Source: Talpa occidentalis (lineage: Eukaryota; Chordata; Mammalia; Eulipotyphla; Talpidae). From it: DNA of 64,000 nt. Every line of letters begins with the position of its first letter. The stretch's first letter is position 1. The notes under the pieces were generated by a model, which saw only the letters and a list, made by a program, of their open reading frames with translations, ran no database searches and was not told the origin of the DNA. Shown piece by piece: positions 1-11,460 of the stretch. Position numbers and translations under genes: made by a program. The stretch is from contig NW_023604295.1 of assembly GCF_014898055.3 (NCBI RefSeq), positions 66,675,730-66,739,729 on the forward strand. Direction: 5' to 3'.

Positions 1-570
1 ATCTAACAGGCCTGCTTGAAAGTCAAAGCTCAGTCACTATCAAAGTATATGGCTTTGATCAAGTTTCTTAGTCCTCAGAATGATTACTGTACATACAATC
101 TTTAAAAGAACTCTCTGCAAAGAAGAGTTAGCTGCTTGGCTATAGTGTTTTGCCCATTGTTTGTAATTCTTTTATTCAGAAGACATTGCTACATAAAATG
201 AAAAATAGTTTAGAAATCTGTATTTCTAAAAGAGTGATAATGGAGAATACCTGCAAGATCATAAATATAACAAAAAGGGACAATTAGCACATCCACTTTC
301 AGTCAAAATGGAATAGCTCTTTTCTCTAAAGTTACCTCTGCTACAACTGAAAAAAAAATCTTACATACAACCCGCGAACAAGTATGACTCTGAAAGGTGT
401 CAAGAAGAACATGGACAGCTCGGAGACCTTAGGACATGAGGAATGATAGAGTGGTTAGCACCCCGGTTTCTTCATTGTCGATATAGATTGGGGAGGGTGC
501 TACAGAAGATTCTAGTCCGGAACTTCAACTAAGACAAAAAAAATAACCAAAAAGCAAACTAAACATCCGA
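1..570. other. Unique AT-rich DNA, nothing recognised
   Basis: No reading frame, repeat or RNA signature that I recognise. It ends at the target-site duplication of the SINE that follows. Confidence 0.6.
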
Positions 571-586
571 GCAAAGCCTATTTCTT

Positions 587-911
587 TTTTTTTTTTTTTT
601 TTTTTTTTTAATAGAGGCATGCTTTATTTATTTGTTTGCTGGTTTCTTTGTTTGTTTTGTTTATACATGCACTGGGTACAGTCAGAAGCGCGGGAGGGCG
701 AGAGAATTCACCAGAGCCAGAGCGGGGAGCAGAGCAGGCAGAAGGACCGAAGTACACTGCTGAGGGGAGCAGCGGGCGGCAGGAGAGGTCTGCGCGCCAT
801 GTGGGACCCTCCTCTGGTGGCCGGGGAGCAGCCGGGGATCGAACCGGCGCCGCAGAGGCCGCGCGCAGCTTCGCAACCCAGCGCTCAACCGCTGCGCCAC
901 CGGGGAGGCCC
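587..911 (-). mobile_element. Young tRNA-derived SINE, full length
   Basis: Minus-strand insertion: a T-run and (TTTA/TTTG)-rich tail on the left, then the GC-rich body, then the tRNA-like head at the right end (GGCCTCCCCGGTGGCGCAGC on the minus strand). The head carries a Pol III A-box-like TGGCGCAGCGG and a B-box-like GGTTCGATCCC. It is flanked by a perfect 16-bp TSD, GCAAAGCCTATTTCTT, at 571-586 and 912-927, and its CpGs are well preserved, so the insertion looks recent. Open frames here on both strands are SINE artefacts. The 3' tail has an unusual mixture of TTTA and TTTG units. Confidence 0.93.
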
Positions 912-927
912 GCAAAGCCTATTTCTT

Positions 928-1693
928 GAAGGAACCATCCAGAAAAGAAAGCCAACTTTGGAAATACCCACCCTAATAAGTCAAGTACTAACAGAACCCC
1001 TCTCCTGCATAGTTACAGTGTGACTGAGCTGAGCTAGGAGTTGATCTCCCATCCCACCATTCTCAACCAAAACATATGGCAGCAGTCTGACTCCGGGGAG
1101 AAATGATGTCAGTGGAAGAAACAGGGAGCTAAGCTTCCATGCCCCACCCGGTGGAAGCAGGTACTACTCCAAGTCTTCTGCCAGCAGGTATTGCAAAGCA
1201 GGAAGCTGCTCTTCCCTTCTACAATCATTCATTTCCTTACCATGTAAAACTTAAATAATAGACCAAAGACTGAATAATTTTTAAGTACACTATTTTTATG
1301 CTGCCTGCCACCATTTATGTAACTTTTTTGTAATCCTTTTCTTCTAGTTTAATCATTAGAGATGCACATATTTAAACTATGACACGACATTAGTCACAAT
1401 CTCAGTGTAATTTCTAAAACACAACTTTATTTCCTCTGCCAAACACCTTCTAGTACTTTCTGATTAAAAAAGAAAACCCTACCATTTGAAAATGAAGTGC
1501 AATAATTTCTACTTAAACTACCTTTTAAAATACTGATTGCTAATTATTTTCATTTTCTGTAGTTTGCGCTAAATGTTTCCTGCATTTGAGAAATGGATAT
1601 ATATTTGTATTTGTTTTTCTATCTATAAATGTTATTACTACCAGAATTAAGTTTATAAGAACAAGCAATATGTTAAAGCAACATTGGACATTT
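928..1693. other. Unique AT-rich DNA, nothing recognised
   Basis: No convincing coding, RNA or repeat signal seen. Confidence 0.5.
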
Positions 1694-1708
1694 AAAAATT
1701 AGTATTTG

Positions 1709-1988
1709 AGGGCCTCCCTGGTGGCACATGGGGTTAAAGTCTCTGCACTATGAAGCTATTAGCAGCCACTGCAGCAGGAGTTCAATCCCTGGCCAGGGAG
1801 CTGATGCACATGGTGCCGTAGACATCTCCTGTCTCTCCTGCTGCTCCCCTCAGCAGTGTATTTCAGTAGACCCACCTGTTCTGCTCCCCACTCTGTCTCT
1901 GATGAATTTTCTCCCCTCCCACACCTCTGGCTTGTACCCCACTTCTTGTACGCATAAAAAAATCTCTAAAAAATATATAAATAAAAAT
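1709..1988 (+). mobile_element. Older-subfamily tRNA-derived SINE
   Basis: Plus-strand copy: head GGCCTCCCTGGTGGCACA, body with CTGCTCCCCTCAGCAGTGTA and CTGCTCCCCACTCTGTCTCT, tail CTTGTACGCATAAAAAAATC. The flanks AAAAATTAGTATTTG (1694-1708) and AAAAATTATTATTTG (1989-2003) match at 14 of 15 positions and are read as an aged TSD. It differs from the young copies in lacking CpGs and in the GTACGCATAAA tail. Confidence 0.9.
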
Positions 1989-2003
1989 AAAAATTATTAT
2001 TTG

Positions 2004-3017
2004 GTGCTATCAGAATGGAATAGTAGATCCGCTTTTAATTTTTTGAGGACACTCCATATTGTTCCCCACAGTGGCTACACCAATTTGCATTCCCACCAAC
2101 AGTGAGCGAGCGTCCCCTTTTCTCCACATATTACCAACACTTGCCATTGATTTTAATAGTAGCCATCCTACCAGGTCTATGGTTTCAATTTGCATTTCTA
2201 TGGTGATCAAATATTTTGAGCAACTTTTCATACATCTGGTAACCATTTGATTGCCTGCTCAAGTCCTTTGCCTATTTGTTAATTAGGTTCTTTGGAATTT
2301 TTTTAACATCTAGGTTATAAGAGTTCCTTAGATATTTTAGATTTTAGCCCCTTATCAGATATATAGTTTACAAATATTTTATCCCTTTCCATAGGTTGCC
2401 TTTTCATTCTGTTTATTATTTACTTTGACGTGCAGACTTTTTTTGTTGCTTTTGTTTTGGTTTGGTTTGAGTTTTTAGTTTGAGGTAGTTTACTCATTTA
2501 CTTTTGCTTTCATAGCAGTGTTTTGGTGTCATATCCAAAAACTCACTACCAAGACCAATGTCAATTGTTTCTGTATTCTTCTGGGGAGTTTATAGTTTTA
2601 GGTTTTATGACCAACTCTTCAATCCATTTTGAGATTTTTTTCTTGAATTGGAAGATAAGAGTCCAGTTTCATTCTCTTGCACACAGATATCCAGTTTTTC
2701 CAACACTATGTGGAAGACATTCCTTCCCCTTTGTGTATTCTTGATAACTTTGTCAAAGATCAAATGACCATATATGTGTAGATTTCTGATCTATCCATTC
2801 TTTAAGATAGTAATATAATTGACAACCTTCCATTAATTTCAGGTGTAAAACACAGTGACTTGCATACATTTGCATAAAATGCAAAGTGATCAGCACAGTA
2901 AATTTCATATGTGCTTAGCAATTTTTTGAATTTTTAATATAATCTGGGCTCTGTGTTCTGTTCCATTTGTCTATATGCCTGTCTATATGTCAGTACTGAA
3001 CAGTTTTCATAATTAAA
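2004..3017 (-). mobile_element. Ancient L1, inverted 5' segment
   Basis: Reads as antisense L1 ORF2 3'-part sequence: the block at about 2050-2140 (CAGTGGCTACACCAATTTGC, CCCACCAACAGTG) and about 2610-2775 (CAATCCATTTTGAG, CTTTGTCAAAGATCAAATGA) are classic L1 antisense landmarks. It joins a plus-strand L1 segment at about 3018, giving the 5'-inversion layout of twin priming. About 155 bp (2785-2940) interrupts the L1 order and looks like a different old repeat (GTTTCAGGTGTA-like block). Heavily mutated, with no usable frame. Confidence 0.8.
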
Positions 3018-3572
3018 AACACAACCACCATATGATCCAGAAAGCACACATTTGATTGTATATTCAAAAGAACAATAATCAGGATCTTGAAGATATAACT
3101 GCACTTCCATATTTATTGCAGTTTTATTCATAGTGGCTAAAATATGGAAACGACCTCAAAATCCCCCAAAAAATGAATAGATTTTTAAAACGTAATACAT
3201 ACGAGAGAATACTATTCAAATACATTAAGGCAGGGGAGTCCGTGATATAGTTCAACATGGATAAATATGGAGGATATTACATTAAGTGAAACAGGTGAGT
3301 CACAGAAGGACAAATACTGCCTGGTTCCACTTATATGAAGAATTTAAATTAATAAAATTAATAGAAATAGAGAACGGTGGGCGAAAGTGAAGAATTATTG
3401 CTTGACACTACAAACTTTCAGTTATACAGGATGAATAACTTCTAGAAATCTACTGTAAAACATTATGTCTGTAGCTAGCAATACTGCATTGAGCACTTAA
3501 TAATATTAAGAGAGTAGAACTCATGTTATTGTTCTCACTACCAAAAAAGTAAAATACTTTAAAAAGAAAAAA
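3018..3572 (+). mobile_element. Ancient L1, sense 3' end and 3'UTR
   Basis: Begins at ACCATATGATCCAG, the L1 site that also lies next to the far end of the inverted segment. It continues through the ORF2 end (AGTGAAACAGGTGAGTCACA, GGACAAATACTGCCTGGTTC) and an old-type 3'UTR (GGATGAATAACTTCTAGAAA, CAATACTGCATTGAGCACTT) to an A-rich end near 3572. The 3'UTR type resembles the ancient L1MA-like group by memory of its landmarks; the subfamily was not tested. Confidence 0.8.
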
Positions 3573-4844
3573 ATAAGTAGAATATAGTGTCATTTTGGCA
3601 ATATCATTTTACCCTAAATTTAGAAATACGTGACAATGAGGCTGCTAATAATTCTTGTCTTTGTAAATTTATTATCTCACATTTTTCAGTTTCATAATTA
3701 ATAAACACTAAGAAATGAGAAGACACTGCAAATTTCATCTTTATAAAGCTTGCTTCAAATTATACAAAATATTTCAAAAGAATTTTGGTTTTTATTCTTT
3801 AAAAAATTCAATTTTTGTAAAAAGCATGTAATATCTGTATGTTCTGAAATTTTGCTGAATGTTGAAAATGATTCTGCTCAGCTTATAACAATTTTCCATT
3901 TAAATAAATCACTGTGGAAATCTAAACATGTACATAATTTATAATGTTATTAGTTGCTTGCAAGCTGATACGTTTGCAAGTACCCAAAATTGGATTTCCT
4001 TGGCTTCCTTCAGTTGACTTTGCTGTGTCTCATATCAAGGTACACAGCTTTTTATCTCACCCCTATTTCACAGGGTCAAGAATTGATATTAACCCTTTTC
4101 CAAACCAACAACTGCAACTAAAAAATCACATAGCAAAAATATGTCCACAGGATATAAAGAAACGTAGAAGGGCAGAAGGATAGCTTTTTTTGAGAAATAA
4201 CCAGAGAAAAAAAATGATATTTTTAGATTCCTAAGTATCTTGAAAGAGAAAAAAAAATAGAACAAGTGGTAGGCCCTTGCCCGGAACTGACACTTGCACC
4301 AAAAGGAAAATGCAATGAAGAAAATTAAAAGCTGCTCAATGACCTTTCCTTTAATGTACTGAAGGTAAGGTTTGCTTGTTTTCTCTAATAATGTAGCTGG
4401 TAAAAAAAGAATTTTTACACTTTGCACTCCTCAGCTTCCTCTATGGTATACAGATAATCACATATTGCCCTTTAGTATTTCAAATATAGAACATAGAAAA
4501 TTACTGTGGTCCTTGTGGTTTTCGCTACTTAAATTCCATTCACTTATAAATTTTATGACATACAAGCTGGTTTCATCTGAAAGTGAACTGAGGGGTTTGG
4601 AGGTATATGTATGTGCATATGTAATGAGAGCTCTGTGGAAAAAGATAGATCATTGTGTGTGACCTCAGATCCAAGAATGGTTCAGCTGTGGATACAGTAA
4701 GAGTGTGTGAGAGAAAATAGACTGAGAGAACACTGTTTAATTATTCTTGATGCAAAATTTCACTAATGTCCCAGTGAAGAGAATATAATGTAATAATAAC
4801 AATGATCATAGTAATGGTGAAAACTATCTTACGTTAGCAACAAC
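3573..4844. other. AT-rich DNA, nothing recognised
   Basis: Several short open frames exist on both strands, but none shows a recognisable domain and overlapping frames are equally long. Confidence 0.5.
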
Positions 4845-5010
4845 TGCTAACAAATATCAAACACTTCCTGCTAGGAACTGTGTCTTAAACAATTTACCTG
4901 TACCATTTCATTTTGTTCTTTTGATAATTCCACCTGGGTTTCAAATGACACAATTGAGGCATACAAAGTAATCAAAGACTATAGGATTAGCAACTGGAAG
5001 CTATAAACTC
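4845..5010 (+). mobile_element. MIR-like ancient SINE relic
   Basis: Follows the order of MIR landmarks: repeated GCTAAC/AACACTT near 4850, GGAACTGTGTCTTAAACAAT, CATTTCATTTT, then AATTGAGGCATACAAAGTAA. Strongly decayed and without flanking duplication. The call rests on memory of the MIR consensus. Confidence 0.5.
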
Positions 5011-5879
5011 CAAACTGAAACAATCTATTCTTTTATGTCCTCCCCCTACTGTATTATATTGTAACTTCTGTGTATGCATCAAGATGTACTAAGTATCAAA
5101 TGTTTAATTTACCTTTTGTTTAGTAAGTGTTGCATAATTAAATTCATAGAGTGATACATTCTTTTTAGTTGCTTCAAATATTTATATATAAATTACAAGT
5201 AAAATAATCAGTTTATATAGAGGAGATTTATCTAGATTAATCCATAAATTCAGCTGTAGTCAGAATTGGCCCATCCCCATGTTGGACAAGAGACTGAATA
5301 AAAGTTTCCAAAGGAATACCTGAATGATACTCTCTAGTGGGATGAAACTACATGCATATATTTGCTCTTTGGAAATTCTAATTGGCCTAATGAAACCTGC
5401 TGAATTTGTTTCATTTTCATATAGTTAATCCCTATTTGCAATGAATTACCAGTAGAAGATTTTGTGAGCATTAATATCTGTCATTTTTGTTCTTGAAGGA
5501 ATGGATTTCTCAACATTTATCATTAAAATATAAAATCAACATATAAAATCAACATATTTTCTAAGATTCTGATAGATGTTACCTATTGTATTTTATTAAT
5601 ACCTATTCACTCATATGAAATTATTTTGCTTTTTATACAGTCCCTTTGTTGCTTATTATACTATTTAAAAGCTTATTCATGCTGTGCAATTATATATACA
5701 TATATATATAAACTGTGAATCATAAACACATTAAAATTGCTCATTTTTTCATAGAAAAAAATGTGAAATACTTATATTTTAGTTCCTTCATATTCCCTTT
5801 ATCCCTCTTCAAAAGAAAAGTTAAAAGATAGTCAAAGGCTTACTGTCCAGGACTTAGTGATTCTGAATGTTCTCATATT
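5011..5879. other. AT-rich DNA with a short direct repeat
   Basis: Nothing coding recognised. ATATAAAATCAAC occurs twice in tandem near 5527-5553. Confidence 0.5.
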
Positions 5880-5891
5880 TCATCTGTTATT

Positions 5892-6165
5892 TTTTTTTAT
5901 TTTTTTTAATATTAAATTTTATTTTTATATTCCCCCATACAATTGCAAACGCCCCATTCTGACCCCAATCCTTCCCCTCCCGCCCCCCACCCCCCAAAAA
6001 GTGTCTCTGGTTCATAGTTTTTTGTTGATTTTGATTTTCACTTTCTTATATTCATTTTCCTGGTCCCTTATTTAAGTTTTCTAGATTCCTGCTATGAGTG
6101 AGACCATCCGGTATTTTTCTTTTTCTTTTTGGCTTATAGGTATTTACCCAAAGGACACAGAAACA
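5892..6165 (-). mobile_element. Short L1 insertion with 5' inversion and 12-bp TSD
   Basis: Antisense L1 3' end: T-run, then the 3'UTR with the C-rich block at 5974-5995, then the ORF2 terminus to GGCTTAT at 6137. At about 6138 the orientation flips: AGGTATTTACCCAAAGGACA is the sense form of the L1 segment that lies in antisense at about 50820-50850. The whole 274 bp sits in a perfect TSD, TCATCTGTTATT, at 5880-5891 and 6166-6177. The roughly 28-bp flipped end with loss of about 200 bp of L1 is a small twin-priming inversion. Young family, same 3'UTR as the copies at 42.3 and 50.3 kb. Confidence 0.92.
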
Positions 6166-6424
6166 TCATCTGTTATTATATTGATCTTTTTAAACATATA
6201 TTCACAATGGATGTTTTTCTGTAATCACTGTTATGGTTAATTGTTTTAACATTTTACATCATATACAACATTTTTACAACCTTTTCTAAACACTTCTAGA
6301 TTGATCAAGTGTGATTTTTTCAGGTTTCCACAATTATGCCCTCATTTAACTTCACAAACTGGCCTCCCTCTAGTCTTCATAGAGCTACGCTGGCTGAAAA
6401 ATAATTCTGATAAGGCTCCAAATT

Positions 6425-6871
6425 TTCCTGTGCACATGGGCTGTGCCAAAAAGCAAAGGTTCACTGTCTTTGGGGCAGAGTGGCAAGGAAGAGCCCCAGA
6501 GCCCTCGGTGCTTTTTTTCAGGCTTTAATGCTCTCTGGGAGCAGAGAGGGGGTGTCAGGAGGTAGATAGGCAACCCAGCCCTGAAGCCCCCTTTGAATTT
6601 TTACACTTTTCCTCTGGGCTCTCTCACGCATTCTCTCATGGTCTCGCCTCTTCTGTAGTCACTGGTCCTCTGGTAGCCACCCTCCTGTAGCCTTGGCCTC
6701 CAGGCTCAAGTGTGCACCCCCACGCATACGTGCACCCCCATACTCCAGGTGTCACAATCAGGCATGTGTGCCCTGCACCCACCCCCCCCCAGAGGCTTCT
6801 GCATTAACACAAACAAGGCTGCAGGTGATAGCCAGAGGCTAGTGGTGTAAAAAGCCTAATCAATCTATTTA
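6425..6871 (-). mobile_element. LTR of an endogenous retrovirus, family 1, copy C
   Basis: On the minus strand this aligns by eye with the copies at 7601 and 11081. The shared order is: TTAGGCTTTTT followed by ACCACTAGCCTCTG, GGGTGCAGGGCACAC, CTTGAGCCTGGAGGCCAAGG, GTGACTACAGAAGAGG. The TATA position has decayed. An ATTAAA polyadenylation-like signal follows (plus 6525-6530). No gag/pol seen next to it. The 3' limit is uncertain by tens of bases. Confidence 0.65.
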
Positions 6872-7099
6872 CCTTACAATATGCTATTTCTGGGGGCTAC
6901 TTCCTTTAGTTTTGCATAACCAAATATCTTCTGTAATTTACAACCCAGTTCAAAAGCTCTCCACCTGTATTAGAGCTGCCTGTTCCATCTGATGGTGTCA
7001 TATTTCCCTCTTTTGGGTTTCTAGAGCAACTTTTTTTCTCTTATAATATCTTCTCCATTATTTAGAATTAAACATACATATTGTAAACATAATGTAAAA

Positions 7100-7451
7100 T
7101 TTTCTGGAGACCCCCATTGATCTGGTAGGCAATTCACAAGCCACTTTCACAAATCCTGTGTGCAGGAATCTGCTTTGCCTGAAGGTGTGAGGGGAGGAGA
7201 CTGGACCCAGCATCAGCACATCTTTGGAGAAGAAAATTTAGAGCTGGAAGTCCCTCCCATTAAGAATTGTTAAGTTCCTGGTGTCTATGCTTCTGGGTAT
7301 ATAAACCAAATTCAAACATGGTTATTGGAATAGCTTCCACGGGGTAAAATCTGGTGGGCTGCTTCCCAGGTTTGAAAATCCTTACTTTGATGATCTAATA
7401 AACTCTTTAACTCTTTGCCTCACTATTGTTGGGAGTCTATTTCCATTAACA
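7100..7451 (+). mobile_element. Probable LTR, different family
   Basis: Shows promoter-to-poly(A) spacing typical of an LTR: TATATAAA at 7298-7305, AATAAA at 7397-7402, then a T-rich stretch with GGGAGTCTATTTCCATTAAC ending in CA at 7451. The 5' limit is a guess. No internal retroviral region seen. Confidence 0.45.
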
Positions 7452-7600
7452 GTATTCTCTCTCCCTTTATATAGCAGGCTCATTGAGTGCAACATTTTAT
7501 TCCATTTTCTCCTCTAGCAGCATCTAGCAAGCTAACACATACATTATAGAAATCGCATATATTTTGGATGGAAAGAATAAGAAATTTTCATGTGAGAATT

Positions 7601-7985
7601 TGTTGGGTAAATGAATTAATCAGGATTTTTATGCCACTAGCCTCTGTGGCTGTCACTTGCAGCCTCGATTGTGATGACACAGAAGGTGCTCATGGGCACA
7701 GGGCACACGTGCCTGATGGTGGACTTCTGGAGTGTTGCTGTGCAAGTGTGTGCACCTGAGCCTAGAGGTCTGGAATATAAAGGCGGCATCACTCAGAGCT
7801 GGAGTAAGAAGTGGAAAGAGGACTATGAAAGGACAAGTGACTACAGAAGAGGCAAGACCATGAAAGAAAGCTAGCGAGAACCCAGGGGAAAGCGTGTAGA
7901 GAGAGTCAAAGGGGGCTGGGAGGCTCAGTTGCCTCCTGAGCTCCCCTACTCCCCCACCCCCACCCGCCTGCCTTGCTCCTTGTTG
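7601..7985 (+). mobile_element. LTR of an endogenous retrovirus, family 1, copy A
   Basis: Begins TGTTGGGTAAATGAATTAAT and matches copy B (11081) and copy C (6425-6871, opposite strand). Landmarks: CCACTAGCCTCTGTGGCT, GGGCACACGTGCCTGATGG, CACCTGAGCCTAGAGG, a TATA box at 7776-7781, and GTGACTACAGAAGAGGCAAG. Copies A and C are head-to-head about 730 bp apart, so their promoter ends point away from each other. The 3' end is uncertain, and no PBS or coding region is seen. Confidence 0.7.
7776..7781 (+). promoter_or_regulatory. TATA box of LTR copy A
   Basis: TATAAA in GGAATATAAAGGCGGC, at the same aligned position as TATAAAA in copy B. Promoter activity is inferred only. Confidence 0.5.
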
Positions 7986-9344
7986 CCACTACAGAATGTA
8001 TAAATATTTAAATGGCTAGAATGGCCTAGGAATTCTGAGCCTTAAGCCCATACATTTTCTAAAGGAGCTGATATTGGATGTTCCCTAAAAGTCATGGGAA
8101 GTATTTTGTACCCCAAAACCAAGCCTCTTTAACCACAAGCATAACCATTGTTCATTTTATCTTTCTCTTGTCTGAATCGCATGATTTATAGCTGTAAATT
8201 CATGTTGTGATTTCCCTCCTTAGTCATGCCCTATCACTTGTCATGTATTTTCTTAGATTATTGTGTGGAAAGATTTTTTACATTATTTCATCCTAAATTC
8301 TGAGTGCCATCCAAAAATTTTTAATCACGGAATTAGTAACAAACAAAAACAAAAAAAAAATCCTTGATATTGATTTTCAGTGTGTTAAATAGGAGGCTAG
8401 CATGAAGTTCTTTAAAATATGCACAGAAATTTGAAATATAAAACCTTGAGACTGTAAAGAAATGTCGATATTATAATGAAAACAAAACATGTTTTGAACT
8501 GGAGTGGCTACTAGGCCTTTGTGCTTGCATTAGAAGTCCAGATATTTCTGTTTTATGTAATTATTAGAAGTATACATTTGCCTTACCCTTTAACTAGCCT
8601 GCCTGTTTTCTAGGTACCACTGGTGCTTTTAAATCATTCTCCTCAAAGAACTCATGCAATTGTCACACATTGTAGGCAACAACAGTAATTCCAAAATGTG
8701 TCAAAATCTGTCACAGATCTGCTTCATTATTTAGTTAAGCTTGAAAAAAAGATATTTTATCTCTATACAAAGGCATTTTTTGTATAAGAAATTACATACA
8801 AACACAACACAAAAGGAACTGCACGAGAAAAGAAAATTGACATTTTGATTTGTGGACTCTCCAGTAGGTCTATCATTCATCCAGAAAAATATCACTATTG
8901 TCACTCTTCTCAGGCAGGGAGACTAATTGGTGCAGCTGTGGCAGAAGGCAGTCTTTCTGTGGGGAAAGCCGCTTGCAAAGAAATGGAAGGCGCTAAAGGA
9001 CTTGCAGGTGTTACAAATTGAGTCTAAAAGAGGAGACTGTGTCTGATTAGATAGAGCTAGAGATGTATAGATGTGTCTTCCTAAACACGGAGTTACTAAT
9101 ATGCTTTTTTTGTGTGGATGACAGTTCATTCGCTGAGGAAATATTTTCGAATTTGTGCTCTGTACAAAGCAATGTGCTAGTCACTTCCTTTTGCTTAAAA
9201 AGCAAACGAAATTTGACATGATGGAAAAGGTGGTGAAGAATCAACACAGAGATGAACTCGCTCTCTGAGGTCATGCAGTGCCTTGTTTGGGTTTTCTTTC
9301 AGAATGTAACTCCCCTCCAGGTCATTCTAGAGGCCATAAAGGTG
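7986..9344. other. AT-rich DNA, nothing recognised
   Basis: No repeat or coding unit recognised. Confidence 0.45.
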
Positions 9345-9450
9345 GAATGATAGCTAACATTTGCCAAGGTGCAGGGAGATGAAATCATTTGCCCAAGGTC
9401 ATATCCAGGTTTCCTGATTCCCAGTTTAGTAAAACCAATTGTACCTACTC
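9345..9450 (+). mobile_element. MIR-like relic
   Basis: GATAGCTAACATTTGCCAAG followed by a shortened GAAATCATTTGCCCAAGGTC and CCTGATTCCCAGTT follows the MIR order with an internal loss. Weak but ordered. Confidence 0.4.
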
Positions 9451-9657
9451 CTCTGTAAACCAGCCAGAGAACAGCCATGACCACAGCCTCCACTTACCCC
9501 ATCTGATCCTTTAATAAGAATTATTATTTATGATTTTGGGATAATGGTCTCTTGCATGCCAAGCTGGAGATCAGGTGAAAAAAAGGAGGAAGAAGATTGG
9601 AAGGAAGAAAAAGTCTTAGACGCGCCCACCACTGACCCCCTACAAAGACTACTTTAG

Positions 9658-9728
9658 CATTATACTCTTAATGCTCTTAATGCTTGAGGGTTATACTCTT
9701 AATGCTTATACTCTTAATGCTTGAGGGT
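9658..9728 (+). repeat. Short tandem array
   Basis: Imperfect tandem copies of TATACTCTTAATGCTTGAGGG, with partial units (CTCTTAATG occurs four times). Probably a replication-slippage minisatellite. Confidence 0.75.
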
Positions 9729-10319
9729 AAATCATGGGTTGTACAATGAGAAGGCGTATTATTTGGACAATCTTGGATAGGTGTTTAACCTCTAAAGATT
9801 ACCACTTTCTCACCATCATAGGGCTACTGTTATCAAAGCATTTCTTATTATCTGGGTGTTATTGAGGACGGAAGCTATATTGTATTTATCTATGTAAGCC
9901 TAAAGCCTAGACAAGGACATATCAAACATTAAATGATAAATAACTGTCAAGTCAAAGAATAGCAGAAATAAAATATTCTTATCTAACTCACGGAATTGCT
10001 GTAAATGAAAGAGAAACACTGAAAACACTGTAAAATTTTAAAATCCTATGTAATTGTAAATGAATATAACACTTGTGCTTATCATATTATACTAAGTGAT
10101 ATTTCTTTGTGCTAGTTTAATTTGTTCTTATAAAAAACTAAAAGATACTATTCTCATCCCCTTTTCAGAGACAGAGGGTCAAGTGCTCAAGCACCTCCAA
10201 CCAGATGATACAGAGCAGCGAGGGCACTAAAACTGGCCAAGGACACTGCCCCAACAGTTCACCAGTCACCATCTGCTTTCTTCACAGGTGCACAATTATA
10301 AGACTACTTAGGTTCAGAG

Positions 10320-11000
10320 AATGACAATAATGGGATTTATTTAACAAACTAGGGAAAACAAAGAGTTATTGAGGCCACAAATAGCCATTTACCTCACCTG
10401 AAGCAGTGTCCAGCATTTTAAAATCCTAAACACAAAGGCTTCCAAGATGGTGTCTTCCCACCACTGAATGCCTGGAGCATGTGGCAGCCAGACTATAGGC
10501 TAGGGTCCAACTCACGAATACACAACAGGAGATGCTCATGTTGCTGCCAAGGTGCCCCAGCACAGCACCAGACCTAAGTGACGTTCAAAACAGCAGCTGC
10601 AACAGCCGAACTACCCGACAAATGGCCACACTCACAGCTCAGCGAGGCGCCCGGCCTCGATCTTCGCCTTCCCTGCCAGGCTGTAACAGCAGTAAAACCG
10701 GGAACGGTTTCAGTCACTCAGTTACTTGCAAAGTCTCCGAAATTTTCCTCTCTGAGGTTGGCTGCTGGAGGCCTCTCCCTTTCTTCACAAGCAATGCAAC
10801 AGCCTTCTGGAAGATCAACATGGTGGGGAGAAATCATTGACCCCTGAATCACTCACTATAAAGATCCAAAAACACTGAAATCTGGAACTCTGCATGCTGG
10901 GGGCTGCTTCTGCATTTCCCTGCAGACTTCTTATCAGAGTCTCCACCTTCACTGATACTTTATTTGCATTTTCCCTGGGGCTATCCTTCATAAACAACAG
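10320..11000 (-). mobile_element. Possible LTR on minus strand
   Basis: On the minus strand it starts TGTTGTTTATGAAGG near 10998 and ends shortly after AATAAA (plus TTTATT, 10336-10341). It is richer in GC and CpG than its surroundings, notably 10590-10700. A frame of about 100 codons on the plus strand lies inside it, but a second overlapping frame is almost as long and neither is recognisable. Family unknown; it could be another old repeat. Confidence 0.35.
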
Positions 11001-11080
11001 CCCCCTTCAGGGGCGCATCCTTTAACAACCTTTGGCTTCAGCACCCTGTTACAGATGTACCCAAGCTGGGTGCAGGGGTG

Positions 11081-11460
11081 CAGGGTAAATGGATTAATCA
11101 GGCTTTTTGCACCACTAGCCTCTGTGGCTATCACCTGAGGCCTTGATTGTTGCTAATGCAAGAGGTGCTTGGGAGCGTGGGTGCAGGGCACACGTGCCTG
11201 ATGGTGGACTCCTGAAATATGGGTGTGGGCATGCATAAATGTGCACACCTGAGCCTAGAGGCCAAGGCTATAAAAGTGGTCACTCAGAGCTAAGGACAGC
11301 TTTGGGGGGACAATTACGAGAGGACGAGCTGTAGAAGAGGATAGTCCGCAAGACAACACCAGAGAAAGCTCAAAGATTCTCTCCCTTCCTCACCCCCCTG
11401 CTCACCCCGTGGCTGGTTGCCCCACTATACTGGGCCATGATATGAGATTTTCTTGGGGTC
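11081..11460 (+). mobile_element. LTR of an endogenous retrovirus, family 1, copy B
   Basis: Starts GGGTAAATGGATTAATCAGG and runs parallel to copy A through ACCACTAGCCTCTGTGGCTA, GGGCACACGTGCCTGATGG, CACCTGAGCCTAGAGGCCAA, TATAAAA at 11269-11275 and CACTCAGAGCTAAGG. Hand comparison suggests moderate divergence with small indels. The region downstream (11460-11530) may be its R/U5, but I cannot prove the end. Confidence 0.7.
11269..11275 (+). promoter_or_regulatory. TATA box of LTR copy B
   Basis: TATAAAA in AAGGCTATAAAAGTGG, conserved in position with copy A. Confidence 0.5.

Noticed and set aside
608..1023. Overlapping open frames of 77-134 codons on both strands
   Set aside because: They lie in the CpG-rich SINE; the same frames recur in the SINE at 33829, so they are repeat artefacts.
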